A DNA stretch of 64,000 nt from a virus. Each line of letters starts with the position of its first letter. The stretch's first letter is position 1. A model generated the notes under the pieces. The model was not told the DNA's origin, ran no database searches, and saw only the letters and a list, made by a program, of their open reading frames with translations. The stretch covers positions 51,880 to 115,879 of the IMG/VR virus record IMGVR_UViG_3300002138_000190. One strand, given 5' to 3'. Position numbers and translations under genes: made by a program. Below, in pieces: positions 51,864 through 59,057 of the stretch.

Positions 51864-52748
51864 TTAATTTTTCCATAAGTCACTTAAAAGCCATTTTGAA
51901 TTAATTTTTTGTTTATCTATTTCTAATGGATTGAATGCTATATTAAGCTTTTCAAATTGTAATTCATAAAAAGATTTTGGAAGAGTAGTTAAAAGGTTTT
52001 TGTACAAAGTTAATTCTTTTAATTTTTTCAAGTTGCCAAAATTTTCTGGTAACTTCTTTAGTTTGTTTTTGTGAATTCTCAAACCTTCTAAATTTTGCAA
52101 ATTACAAAAACTATCAGGTAAATTTTCTATTTTATTTGCTACTAAAGAAAGCCATTTTAATTTTTTTAAATTTTCTATTTCTTCAGATATCATTGTGATG
52201 CCAGATAATCCCCAAGAAAAAAATTCTAAATTTTTAAGCTTATAGATAAAATTTGGAATTTTTCTTATTTTATTCAAATAAAGATTTAAAAATTCTAAGT
52301 TGCTTAAAACAGATATACTGTCTATATTTTTTAATTCATTTTTGTGAAGTTTCAAGGTTTTTAATTTTAGTAAATTACAGATTGAATCAGGTAATTCTTT
52401 TAAATCATTAACTCCAAGGTTTAAAAATTCTAAGTTTAAATTAAGTACTGTTTCAGGTATTTTTTTTAAATAATTAGATCCTAAATCTAAATGTTTTAAA
52501 TTTTTTAAATTTAAATTATGCAAGTCACAAATTCTATTTTTTCTTAAATTCAATATTTCTAAATTTTCTAAATTTGAAATATTTTTAATTATTTTATTTT
52601 TTTCACTAGGAATTAAATTTCTTATTGTTCCATGAAAAATAAATTCTTTATTTGTAAAATCAATTTTAATGCATTTATCTTCGTGGAATTCATAGTTGAA
52701 AAAAGGTGTTATTTTTTTTATATTTGCAATAACATCATGATCTTTCAT
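51864..52748 (-). CDS. Leucine-rich repeat protein
   Basis: 294 residues with nine or so LRR units of 21-24 residues from about residue 55 to 270 (for example LEILNLRKNRICDL, LKHLDLGSNYLKKIPE, LKTLKLHKNELKNI, LEGLRIHKNKLKKLPE). The pattern LxxLxLxxNxLxxLP is that of typical bacterial LRR proteins. It has no signal peptide or membrane helix and begins with a short cap (1-45) that includes NYEFHEDKCIKIDF. LRR proteins bind proteins. In a phage a role in blocking or recruiting host factors, or in binding an enzyme of this island, is possible. Its ATG overlaps the TauD-like gene end by 14 nt. Confidence 0.88.
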   Translation of the reverse strand: MKDHDVIANIKKITPFFNYEFHEDKCIKIDFTNKEFIFHGTIRNLIPSEKNKIIKNISNLENLEILNLRKNRICDLHNLNLKNLKHLDLGSNYLKKIPETVLNLNLEFLNLGVNDLKELPDSICNLLKLKTLKLHKNELKNIDSISVLSNLEFLNLYLNKIRKIPNFIYKLKNLEFFSWGLSGITMISEEIENLKKLKWLSLVANKIENLPDSFCNLQNLEGLRIHKNKLKKLPENFGNLKKLKELTLYKNLLTTLPKSFYELQFEKLNIAFNPLEIDKQKINSKWLLSDLWKN

Positions 52749-53457
52749 GTATTCCCCCTTTTATCAACCATCTTTCTCCAATAAAGGAATTTCTTCCATG
52801 TAGAACTTTATTGTCTTTGAAAAAAAGTGCATCCCCATTGTTAAGTATAACTGAATCCACTAATCCTGAAGCAATAATTTTTTCTTCTAAAAAATTATGA
52901 AATTCATTAGTTGTTTTATTTTTTTCACAACGATAATAATTCCAATTTAAAAAATTGTTTTCATCTACAATAAAACTTTTTTTGCAATCACTACCTTTGA
53001 AGAAATTAATAATATTGCTTTTTAAATCTTTTAGTAATTTTTCATCGTAATATTTAAGTACTTCAATTAAAAAATCATTTTCAATAAAAGTAGTGGCCCC
53101 ACCATATTTAGCTTTTTGCGAACAACCAAAAAATGTAATTGTGGGTGCGTTAAATTCATATGAACCATCAGTATGAAGAGGTTGTCTTGTATTGCTGTGG
53201 CTATAACTTGAACTTGTAAAATTTACTGGGTGTTTAATATTTGTGAAAAAATTACCATTTTTATTTCCTGTTTGTAAATCTTCTTCCATTAAGGCCAGAT
53301 CACCAATTTTTTGAGCTAAATTTTCATAGTACTCAAAGTTAATATTGTTTGATTCGTTAACACAATGAATAACTTTGAATTTTTTCAATAACTCAATTAA
53401 TTCTTTGTGAATATCTTTTTTGCCATCAAACACAATCTTCCAAATGTATTTTTTCAT
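52735..53457 (-). CDS. TauD/TfdA-like Fe(II)/2-oxoglutarate dioxygenase
   Basis: 240 residues from ATG 53457 (an earlier in-frame ATG at 53496 lengthens the overlap with the flavodoxin gene). RQPLHTDGSYEFNAPTITFFGCSQKAKYGGATTF near residue 90 carries the H-x-D iron ligands and the GGAT/T motif of the family. The second His is in VLHGRNSFIGERWLIKGGI near the end, with the Arg for 2-oxoglutarate. It is a second oxygenase in the island. It could hydroxylate the same precursor or a modified amino acid. The end overlaps the LRR gene. Confidence 0.82.
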   Translation of the reverse strand: MKKYIWKIVFDGKKDIHKELIELLKKFKVIHCVNESNNINFEYYENLAQKIGDLALMEEDLQTGNKNGNFFTNIKHPVNFTSSSYSHSNTRQPLHTDGSYEFNAPTITFFGCSQKAKYGGATTFIENDFLIEVLKYYDEKLLKDLKSNIINFFKGSDCKKSFIVDENNFLNWNYYRCEKNKTTNEFHNFLEEKIIASGLVDSVILNNGDALFFKDNKVLHGRNSFIGERWLIKGGIHERS

Positions 53458-53839
53458 ATAATTTACTTTTCCATTTTTCAAAACAATTCCAATCAATTTT
53501 TGGTATTGAATCTAATGATAACATGTAATAAAATTCTTCAAAACCTAATTCTTCAAAATATTTTTTCAAAATAATACCAGCACCAAAAGTAAAATCTTCA
53601 TATCCATAATAGTTTCCTAATTCGCAAATTGTAAAATACTTAAGGTTGTTTATTTTAATGTTAAGTAAATAATCTTCCATTTCTAATGGTAATTCTTCAT
53701 CACCATAAGTAGGACATAAAATTATTAAAAGATCACAATCAATAATTGGATTTACTTTTATATTTAATGCGTTTTCAAAATAATTCGCAACTAAAGTTGT
53801 TTTGTTTTTAACTGAGCAATAGATAATTTGAATTTTCAT
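53426..53839 (-). CDS. Flavodoxin-like protein
   Basis: 137 residues. YCSVKNKTTLVANYF at 7-21 is the phosphate-binding loop region. LLIILCPTYGDEELPLEMEDYL follows near residue 37, and FTICELGNYYGYEDFTFGAGIILKKYFEEL near 70 is the typical FMN-binding loop with Gly-Asn-Tyr. The length fits short flavodoxins and NrdI. It could deliver electrons to the radical SAM enzyme. It overlaps the TauD-like gene. Confidence 0.78.
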   Translation of the reverse strand: MKIQIIYCSVKNKTTLVANYFENALNIKVNPIIDCDLLIILCPTYGDEELPLEMEDYLLNIKINNLKYFTICELGNYYGYEDFTFGAGIILKKYFEELGFEEFYYMLSLDSIPKIDWNCFEKWKSKLYEKIHLEDCV

Positions 53840-54444
53840 TTAATTATATTATTCAATATGGAAAATTTTTCACCTTTAAATTCTGGCATAAAATTTAATT
53901 CTATTTTATTATCACTAAATTTATTCTTGCAATATAAATCTGTACCCCCAAATGAATTCAAATAATAAGTTGCATTAAATAATTTACACAATTCTAATAT
54001 TCTATCTTGCCCATGTAAATTAGATGAATAATCACTTGCATAATAAAATTCTTTATTTATTCCTAATGTTTTGCATGTCCAAATTATAGAAGTACATAGC
54101 ATATCAGACAAATTATAATATTTTTTAAAAGATAAATAGAAATCTTTAAATATATTGTTTTTACTTTTACCATAAACATGAAGAAATGTTTTTAAGTGTT
54201 TGTCAACCCATGTATTATCATATATTTCAATTTTATTAATGGTAGTTTCTCTTGGTGCATTTTTAACTGGAACTGTTATAAAAATATTATCTTTTTTATT
54301 TGGGGATGGAATAATATTTCTATTGATCCATCTTCTTTTTACATACTGGACATCGTTAAGAAATATAAATTTGTCTGCTGAAGCGATTAAATCAAAATAA
54401 CCTTGATATGGGAAAAAATAAGGCTGCATTATTGCTATCTTCAT
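53836..54444 (-). CDS. WbqC-like protein
   Basis: 202 residues. MKIAIMQPYFFPYQGYFDLIASADKFIFLNDVQYVKRRWINRN is the family's conserved N-terminus. YLNSFGGTDLY near residue 160 is the conserved C-terminal glycine motif. WbqC proteins occur in O-antigen and capsule clusters next to DegT aminotransferases and were proposed to act on amino-sugar intermediates, but their biochemistry is not settled. Here it overlaps the half-length DegT gene by 4 nt. Confidence 0.88.
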   Translation of the reverse strand: MKIAIMQPYFFPYQGYFDLIASADKFIFLNDVQYVKRRWINRNIIPSPNKKDNIFITVPVKNAPRETTINKIEIYDNTWVDKHLKTFLHVYGKSKNNIFKDFYLSFKKYYNLSDMLCTSIIWTCKTLGINKEFYYASDYSSNLHGQDRILELCKLFNATYYLNSFGGTDLYCKNKFSDNKIELNFMPEFKGEKFSILNNIIK

Positions 54445-55031
54445 TTAAACACCGAAAACTTAGACAAATCAGGATATTTGCCCTTACAAACTTTACCTTC
54501 CCCTAAATGAAGCATAAGATTTAAACCTCTTGCTGCTTGTTCAGGTGTCATATACATGTTCCAACCTAAAATTGTAACATCAGTTTGTTCTGCCAAAGGA
54601 ACATTTATTCTTCCACAATACCTAGCTAGTTTAAACCAATCATTGGCTTTTTCATTGTCAGTTAGTATCATGCCACCTTTCCCAATATTAATTGGTTTGT
54701 TTGCACTAAAAGAAACACAAGTATATGTTTCTCGTTCATACATGTTTCTCTTTAAACAACAAGCACTATCAATAATTGGATAAGGGTCTAATGAATAATT
54801 TTCTGTCCATTCATTATCATTAAATTTTATTTTTCCACCGCTATGAATTACAGCAGAAGGAATTGAAATATAAGTTTTTTTAGGAATAGTTATTTCATTT
54901 ACTTTTAAATATTTGCAACATAGAAAAATAGCGTTAGTGCAGTTGTCAACAGCTATTGCATGTTTTGCACCAGTATAAGATGCAATTTTCTTTTCAAATT
55001 CTTCAACAATTGAATAAGGATTTGGTTCCAT
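54441..55031 (-). CDS. Half-length DegT-family aminotransferase
   Basis: 196 residues, about half a usual DegT (370-400). It keeps the large-domain elements: SIVEEFEKKIASYTGAKHAIAVDNCTNAIFLCC at the start, the cofactor strand PYPIIDSACC, and CVSFSANKPINIGKGGMILTDN with a standard PLP Lys (SANK). It ends soon after MYMTPEQAARGLNLML, so the C-terminal small domain is missing. The stop codon and overlaps with neighbours are clean, so it is not an obvious frameshift. It may be a compact enzyme or a subunit that needs a partner. Confidence 0.78.
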   Translation of the reverse strand: MEPNPYSIVEEFEKKIASYTGAKHAIAVDNCTNAIFLCCKYLKVNEITIPKKTYISIPSAVIHSGGKIKFNDNEWTENYSLDPYPIIDSACCLKRNMYERETYTCVSFSANKPINIGKGGMILTDNEKANDWFKLARYCGRINVPLAEQTDVTILGWNMYMTPEQAARGLNLMLHLGEGKVCKGKYPDLSKFSVFK

Positions 55032-55880
55032 TTAATTACTTCCATTTTTAAAATTCAAATTTTTGACAAACAAATTTATATAATTATCTAAATTAATTCT
55101 CGGCTTCCAATTTAACTTTTCATAAGTTTCTTCCATATTAATATTTGCAACATCAATATCATGTTTTGATTTTGGAAGATAAATAATTCTGTTTGCTTTA
55201 AACAAGCTTGATATTTTTTTTATTGAATACTTTTTGGATTCGCCAAAATTAAAAATTTCAAAATTAAAATCTTTTTTCATTAATTTAAAAATGCCTTCAC
55301 AAACATCATTTATGTGAATGAAATGTTTTTTATTTTTACCATCACCATATATTTCAAATGGTAAATTGTTTTCTTTATTGTTTTCAAAAATTCCAACTAA
55401 GTTAGCAGCATTTCCAGTTTTTTTTTGACCAATCCCATAAATGTTAAATAGTCGTAAAATATTAATTTTAAGTCCATAATATTGATTGTAATAAATACAC
55501 AATTCTTCACCTAAATATTTACTGAATGTGTAAGGGTTTAAAAAATAATTACCATGACATGTATAGGAACTTGCAAAAATAACTTTTGCTTTTTTTTCCA
55601 AAGCATACTCTAAAACATTTTTAGTTCCTTTGATATTTACTTCAAAAGTTTTATCAGTATTACTTAGGCATGTCTTTATCCTTGATATTGCAGCAAAATG
55701 TATGATTGTTTTTGGATTAAGGGTTTCAAGTTTTTTGTTCAATAAAAAATTTTTTGTAATATCATGTTTTATTGTTGAATTTTCCAAGTCTAAATCAACA
55801 AAATTAATTTTTTTTTCTTTTAAAAAATTAATTAAATTTGTTCCAATAAATCCTGAAGAACCAGTTATTAAAATGCACAT
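55032..55880 (-). CDS. NAD-dependent sugar epimerase/dehydratase
   Basis: 282 residues. TGSSGFIGTNLI at 6-17 is the extended-SDR NAD site. VKGT-type NIKGTKNVLEYALEKKAKVIFASS and YTFSKYLGEEL near residue 117 carry the catalytic Tyr-x-x-x-Lys. LRLFNIYGIGQ and GDGKNKKHFIHINDVCEGIFKLM are the substrate-side motifs of GalE/RfbB-like enzymes. It probably changes a nucleotide-sugar at C4 or makes a 4-keto sugar. It overlaps the GT9/methyltransferase gene start by 13 nt. Confidence 0.88.
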   Translation of the reverse strand: MCILITGSSGFIGTNLINFLKEKKINFVDLDLENSTIKHDITKNFLLNKKLETLNPKTIIHFAAISRIKTCLSNTDKTFEVNIKGTKNVLEYALEKKAKVIFASSYTCHGNYFLNPYTFSKYLGEELCIYYNQYYGLKINILRLFNIYGIGQKKTGNAANLVGIFENNKENNLPFEIYGDGKNKKHFIHINDVCEGIFKLMKKDFNFEIFNFGESKKYSIKKISSLFKANRIIYLPKSKHDIDVANINMEETYEKLNWKPRINLDNYINLFVKNLNFKNGSN

Positions 55881-57343
55881 TTATTAATGTTTTGTCCAAA
55901 AGCAAAAATTTTATTTTCTTTTATTTTTTTACAAACAAAAGTTTTTACACCTTGTCTGCCACATTTATTTTCTTGCTCAGAAGTTTCAACAATCTTAAAC
56001 CCATTTTGTTCCATGTACCAATCAAAAGATTCATTTGTCCAATAATAAATATGTTCATTCTTTTTGAAATGTTTACTCAAAGAAAGTCTTATGAAATTAT
56101 CGTAAATTGGAAGAGTTACAATAACAAATTGATTTTTTTTAATTTTGGACAAGAAATAACAAGGATTTACCATGTGCTCCAAAGCATCCCACATAGTAAT
56201 TACATCTATTTTTGAAATATCATCGTAATAAGGATTTAAAAAGTTACCTTTATCTTTAAGCCACTTAATTCCATGTGGATTTATATCAAACCCAAAAATA
56301 TTTTTTTTAACTTTATCAATAAACTCACCAGAGCCAATTCCAATATCTAAAACATTACCATCTTTTGTATATTTTTTTGTTAAGTCACATCTAAATTTAT
56401 TTAATTTTTTTGAAATATTAGTGTTTCTTAAATTTACAAAATTTTGAAAATAATCATGTTCATAAGGTATTAATGTATCTAAGTTAATTTGAAATATAAT
56501 ATCATTGGCAAAAGAATGAGCAAAATCTTGATTGTAAAAAATTGCTGCCTTTGTTCCAATAAAGTTGCAATGTCTATAAGGAATTATTGAATTAACTATA
56601 AAATCAAATTCCTTTTGAGCAGTATAATAATATTTCTTGCTAAACATTAAATGAGGACTTAAAGATTTAATTAATAATTTATCTTGTGGGAATAATTGAC
56701 TAGCTAAAACAGATAAGAAAGAATCAATCCCAATGTAACCATTTGCTTTTTTAATAATTTCAATTGATTCTTCTAATGATGTCTTACTCATTAAATTAAC
56801 AATTCTTGAATTAATGGGTATTACATAATCATCTTCATGTACTCCTAAAACAACAGCATATTGGTCTGTTTGCGATAAGAATAATTCAATGTTTCTCCAC
56901 TCAACATTATCAATATCCTTTCTCCCATTCTTACCTCTGGTTACTGTTGTTGGAGCAATTACAATAAACTTTTCTGGCAATTCTTGTTTGATATCCGTAA
57001 TTTTATTCTTTATGAAACTTGATATTCTAAAAGATGGCAAAGTTTTATTGCCAAACACAGTAAAAATACTATGATCAACAATTTTTTCCCAATTTTTTGG
57101 TTTGGTTGTTAACAAAGCTCCTAAGTGTTCTTTAGTTTCAATATAAGGTACTTTGCTCCAATCATCGTAAATAACTTCTACTTCAATATCTTTCCAATAA
57201 GGTAAAAGGTTAAACAAATAAATTAAATCTTTTTTTCTTGGAGTTGCAAGATAAATCTTCTTAATTTGCTTTAGTTGTTTTTCAGGTATAAAGCTTTCAA
57301 TGGCGATGAAATCACCAATTGCACCAGTAATTAATATTTCCAT
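55868..57343 (-). CDS. Fusion: GT9-like glycosyltransferase plus SAM methyltransferase
   Basis: 491 residues. The first 260 resemble ADP-heptose/GT9 enzymes: ILITGAIGDFIAIESFIP at 3-20, FIVIAPTTVTRGKNGRKD near 126, and NGYIGIDSFLSVLASQLFP near 200. A linker leads to a class I methyltransferase from about 330: NVLDIGIGSGEFIDKV (SAM motif I), FGFDINPHGIKWL, VITMWDALEHMVNPCYFLSKI and FVIVTLPIYDNF. Such bifunctional proteins are unusual in phages. It could glycosylate and methylate the same product. The start codon is a plain ATG at 57343 with no strong ribosome site. Confidence 0.78.
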   Translation of the reverse strand: MEILITGAIGDFIAIESFIPEKQLKQIKKIYLATPRKKDLIYLFNLLPYWKDIEVEVIYDDWSKVPYIETKEHLGALLTTKPKNWEKIVDHSIFTVFGNKTLPSFRISSFIKNKITDIKQELPEKFIVIAPTTVTRGKNGRKDIDNVEWRNIELFLSQTDQYAVVLGVHEDDYVIPINSRIVNLMSKTSLEESIEIIKKANGYIGIDSFLSVLASQLFPQDKLLIKSLSPHLMFSKKYYYTAQKEFDFIVNSIIPYRHCNFIGTKAAIFYNQDFAHSFANDIIFQINLDTLIPYEHDYFQNFVNLRNTNISKKLNKFRCDLTKKYTKDGNVLDIGIGSGEFIDKVKKNIFGFDINPHGIKWLKDKGNFLNPYYDDISKIDVITMWDALEHMVNPCYFLSKIKKNQFVIVTLPIYDNFIRLSLSKHFKKNEHIYYWTNESFDWYMEQNGFKIVETSEQENKCGRQGVKTFVCKKIKENKIFAFGQNINKCAF

Positions 57344-57364
57344 TACTTAAAATAATAATGTTGA

Positions 57365-57394
57365 TTGGAAAATAATTTGTAAAAACTATATTAT
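57365..57394 (+). promoter_or_regulatory. Possible sigma70 promoter of the first tRNA
   Basis: TTGGAA (57365-57370) and TATTAT (57389-57394) are 18 nt apart, and the tRNA begins 18 nt later. The -35 matches weakly, so this is less certain than the one before tRNA-Met. Confidence 0.3.
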
Positions 57395-57411
57395 GCTGAA
57401 TCTTTTTTACT

Positions 57412-57493
57412 GCTGGTGTCGCATAGTGGCTATTGCAGCAGTTTTGTAAACTGCCGAGTAAAATCATCGTGAGTTCGAGTCTCACCATCAGCT
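57412..57493 (+). tRNA. tRNA, class-II-sized: Thr(TGT) by geometry, Tyr-like by shape
   Basis: 82 nt. The acceptor pairs GCTGGTG with CATCAGC and the T arm pairs GTGAG with CTCAC. The anticodon stem GCAGT/ACTGC leaves the loop TTTGTAA, so the anticodon is TGT (Thr). The variable region is 14 nt, far longer than in normal tRNA-Thr (4-5). The whole body, and the TGTAAA stretch, resemble tRNA-Tyr(GTA); a one-base shift would restore GTA. The discriminator is T and the CCA end is not encoded. Confidence 0.75.
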
Positions 57494-57521
57494 TTTAAAA
57501 ATAATTTTTTTTAAATTAACA

Positions 57522-57550
57522 TTGACTTTTAAAATTAAAAATAATACTAT
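57522..57550 (+). promoter_or_regulatory. Sigma70-type promoter before tRNA-Met
   Basis: TTGACT (57522-57527), a 17-nt spacer and TACTAT (57545-57550) give near-consensus -35 and -10 boxes. Transcription would begin near 57557, 3 nt before the tRNA. A host-RNA-polymerase promoter lets the tRNA be made early. Confidence 0.65.
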
Positions 57551-57559
57551 TAAAAATAT

Positions 57560-57635
57560 GGGGGCATAGCTCAGTCTGGCCCAGAGCAGAAAACTCATAA
57601 TTTTTTGGTCGTTGGTTCAAATCCAACTGCCCCCA
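57560..57635 (+). tRNA. tRNA-Met(CAT) (elongator or Ile2-type)
   Basis: 76 nt. The acceptor pairs GGGGGCA with TGCCCCC; the D arm is GCTC/GAGC; the anticodon stem is A/T-only apart from one G-T pair, with loop CTCATAA giving CAT; the T arm is GTTGG/CCAAC. The 1-72 pair is G-C, so it is not an initiator tRNA. An Ile tRNA with modified C34 cannot be excluded. CCA is not encoded. Confidence 0.88.
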
Positions 57636-57684
57636 CTAAGCCACATTAATGTTAATTATTTTTAGACATAACTATGTTATGTTC

Positions 57685-58206
57685 ATGTCATATATATGTA
57701 AAAAATGTGGTGTAAGTTTTCCATGTTGGGTTATTATTGAAGGTAAAAGTCACAATCTAAACAATCGTAAATTTTGTTTATCTTGCTCACCTTTTGGCAG
57801 ACACAATACTAGGGATATTACAAAATATGCAAATAATCCATTAGAAGTGAAAGAAGGTGGCAATTCAAACACTCAGATGATAAAATGTAAACATCATGGT
57901 TTAACTGAATTTATTTATGAAGAGCGTGGATATCATCGTTGTAAAAAATGTAGATCTATTTCCGTAACCAATCACAGACGCAAAATTAAAGCCTTGTTAG
58001 TAAAAGATTTTGGTGGCAAATGTGTGATTTGTGGATATAATAAATGTCAACAGGCATTGCAATTTCATCATACTGATCCTAAAAATAAGGACTTTAATAT
58101 TTCTAGTAAAGGTACAAAAAGTTATAAAAAAGTTTTAGAAGAAGCGAGAAAATGTATATTAATTTGTTCTAATTGTCATTTTGAAATTCATAACAATATT
58201 ATTTGA
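57685..58206 (+). CDS. HNH endonuclease with zinc fingers, between tRNA genes
   Basis: 173 residues from ATG 57685 (upstream in-frame ATGs at 57649 and 57679 are less likely; no clear ribosome site is visible). The N-terminus has ICKKCGVSFPC and CLSCSPFG zinc-binding Cys pairs, then MIKCKHHG and RCKKC. The C-terminal HNH core is GKCVICGYNKCQQALQFHHTDPKNKDFNIS, then EEARKCILICSNCHFEIH. Both the HH and the final NCH-x-x-IH motifs are intact. Free-standing HNH genes often spread by homing next to tRNA genes in phages. Confidence 0.85.
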   Translation: MSYICKKCGVSFPCWVIIEGKSHNLNNRKFCLSCSPFGRHNTRDITKYANNPLEVKEGGNSNTQMIKCKHHGLTEFIYEERGYHRCKKCRSISVTNHRRKIKALLVKDFGGKCVICGYNKCQQALQFHHTDPKNKDFNISSKGTKSYKKVLEEARKCILICSNCHFEIHNNII

Positions 58207-58220
58207 CTATAATAATACAT

Positions 58221-58295
58221 TCCCTTGTAGCTCAATTTGGTAGTAGCACAAATTTGTTAAATTTGCGGTTCTTGGTTCGAGTCCAAGCGAGGGAG
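58221..58295 (+). tRNA. tRNA-Asn(GTT)
   Basis: 75 nt. The acceptor pairs TCCCTTG with CGAGGGA (one wobble); the anticodon stem CAAAT/ATTTG has loop TTGTTAA, giving GTT; the T arm is CTTGG/CCAAG. The D stem is short. TATAAT at 58208-58213 lies at a fitting -10 place. CCA is not encoded and the discriminator is G. Confidence 0.85.
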
Positions 58296-58309
58296 TTTTC
58301 TTTCAGAAG

Positions 58310-58317
58310 CATAAATA
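58310..58317 (+). promoter_or_regulatory. CATAAATA late-promoter-like element
   Basis: CATAAATA is one base from T4 TATAAATA, 7 nt before the ATG at 58325; no Shine-Dalgarno is present. Spacing equals that of the gp25 element at 16919. Confidence 0.45.
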
Positions 58318-58324
58318 GTTTATT

Positions 58325-58942
58325 ATGCCAATTTGCTTTGACAGAAAATTACTTTTTGTTCATATTCCAAAAACTGCTGGTACTTCTACGCATGATTATT
58401 TTGGGTTTGAATATACTACTAGAAAATTATATGGTAGAACTTTAAATACTTCAGTTGAAGCTAGTCATTTGCCCTTGTTTGCTATCAATGAATTTTATGA
58501 TTTAACAGATTATTTTAAATTTTGTTTTGTTAGAAATCCTTGGGATAGAGCAGTATCTGCTTTTAAATTTGGTTTAAAAGAATCACCTGAAAAAATAAAA
58601 TTATTTGAACCAACAAATAATTTTCAAACTTTTTTGGAGTCTATTAAAAAAAATTGGGATCGTATAATGAATAACAGACCATCTCATTGGCTTTGTAATC
58701 ATTTTCAACCACAATCTTATTACATAAAATCAGATGATTTAAAAATGGATTTCATAGGTAAATTTGAAAATTATAATGAAGATATCAAATATCTTGGTAA
58801 AAAATTTAACATTGAAAAAGAAATACCTCATTTAAACAAGACAAATCACAAACCATATAAAAATTTTTACAATAACGATACAATTAAAATTATTGAAGAT
58901 CTTTATAAAGAAGATATTGAAGCTTATAATTACAAATTTTAA
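58325..58942 (+). CDS. Sulfotransferase family 2-like protein
   Basis: 205 residues. LLFVHIPKTAGTSTHDYFG at 9-27 is the 5'-phosphosulfate loop. FKFCFVRNPWDRAVSAFKFGL near residue 64 is the 3'-phosphate-binding motif (RNPxxRxxSxF). Both are intact, so it is probably active with PAPS as donor. It sits just outside the carbohydrate island but may act on the same glycan as the Stf0-like protein at 41341. It is translated from an ATG without a Shine-Dalgarno. Confidence 0.82.
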   Translation: MPICFDRKLLFVHIPKTAGTSTHDYFGFEYTTRKLYGRTLNTSVEASHLPLFAINEFYDLTDYFKFCFVRNPWDRAVSAFKFGLKESPEKIKLFEPTNNFQTFLESIKKNWDRIMNNRPSHWLCNHFQPQSYYIKSDDLKMDFIGKFENYNEDIKYLGKKFNIEKEIPHLNKTNHKPYKNFYNNDTIKIIEDLYKEDIEAYNYKF

Positions 58943-58984
58943 AAATAAAACATTGGATTATTTTTGAAAATTTAACATAATTAC

Positions 58985-58992
58985 AATAAATA
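58985..58992 (+). promoter_or_regulatory. AATAAATA late-promoter-like element
   Basis: AATAAATA in the context ACAATAAATA, 76 nt before ATG 59069. A leader with a hairpin and a palindrome follows. The partial gene at the left edge carries the same promoter form. Confidence 0.45.
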
Positions 58993-59002
58993 ATATAAGA
59001 TT

Positions 59003-59057
59003 TCAAAAAGAAATAGCTATTAATGTCTTTTTGAGATTAATTATTGTTTATAAACAA
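59003..59057 (+). promoter_or_regulatory. Structured 5' leader: 9-bp hairpin plus 14-bp palindrome at the ribosome site
   Basis: TCAAAAAGA (59003-59011) pairs with TCTTTTTGA (59026-59034). The perfect palindrome TTGTTTATAAACAA (59044-59057) overlaps the first bases of the AAAGGAG Shine-Dalgarno (59056-59062). Both could control RNA stability or translation. Confidence 0.55.

Noticed and set aside
58203-58445. Short plus-strand frame over the tRNA-Asn gene
   Set aside because: It contains the whole tRNA and the start of the sulfotransferase in another frame, so it is a chance frame.
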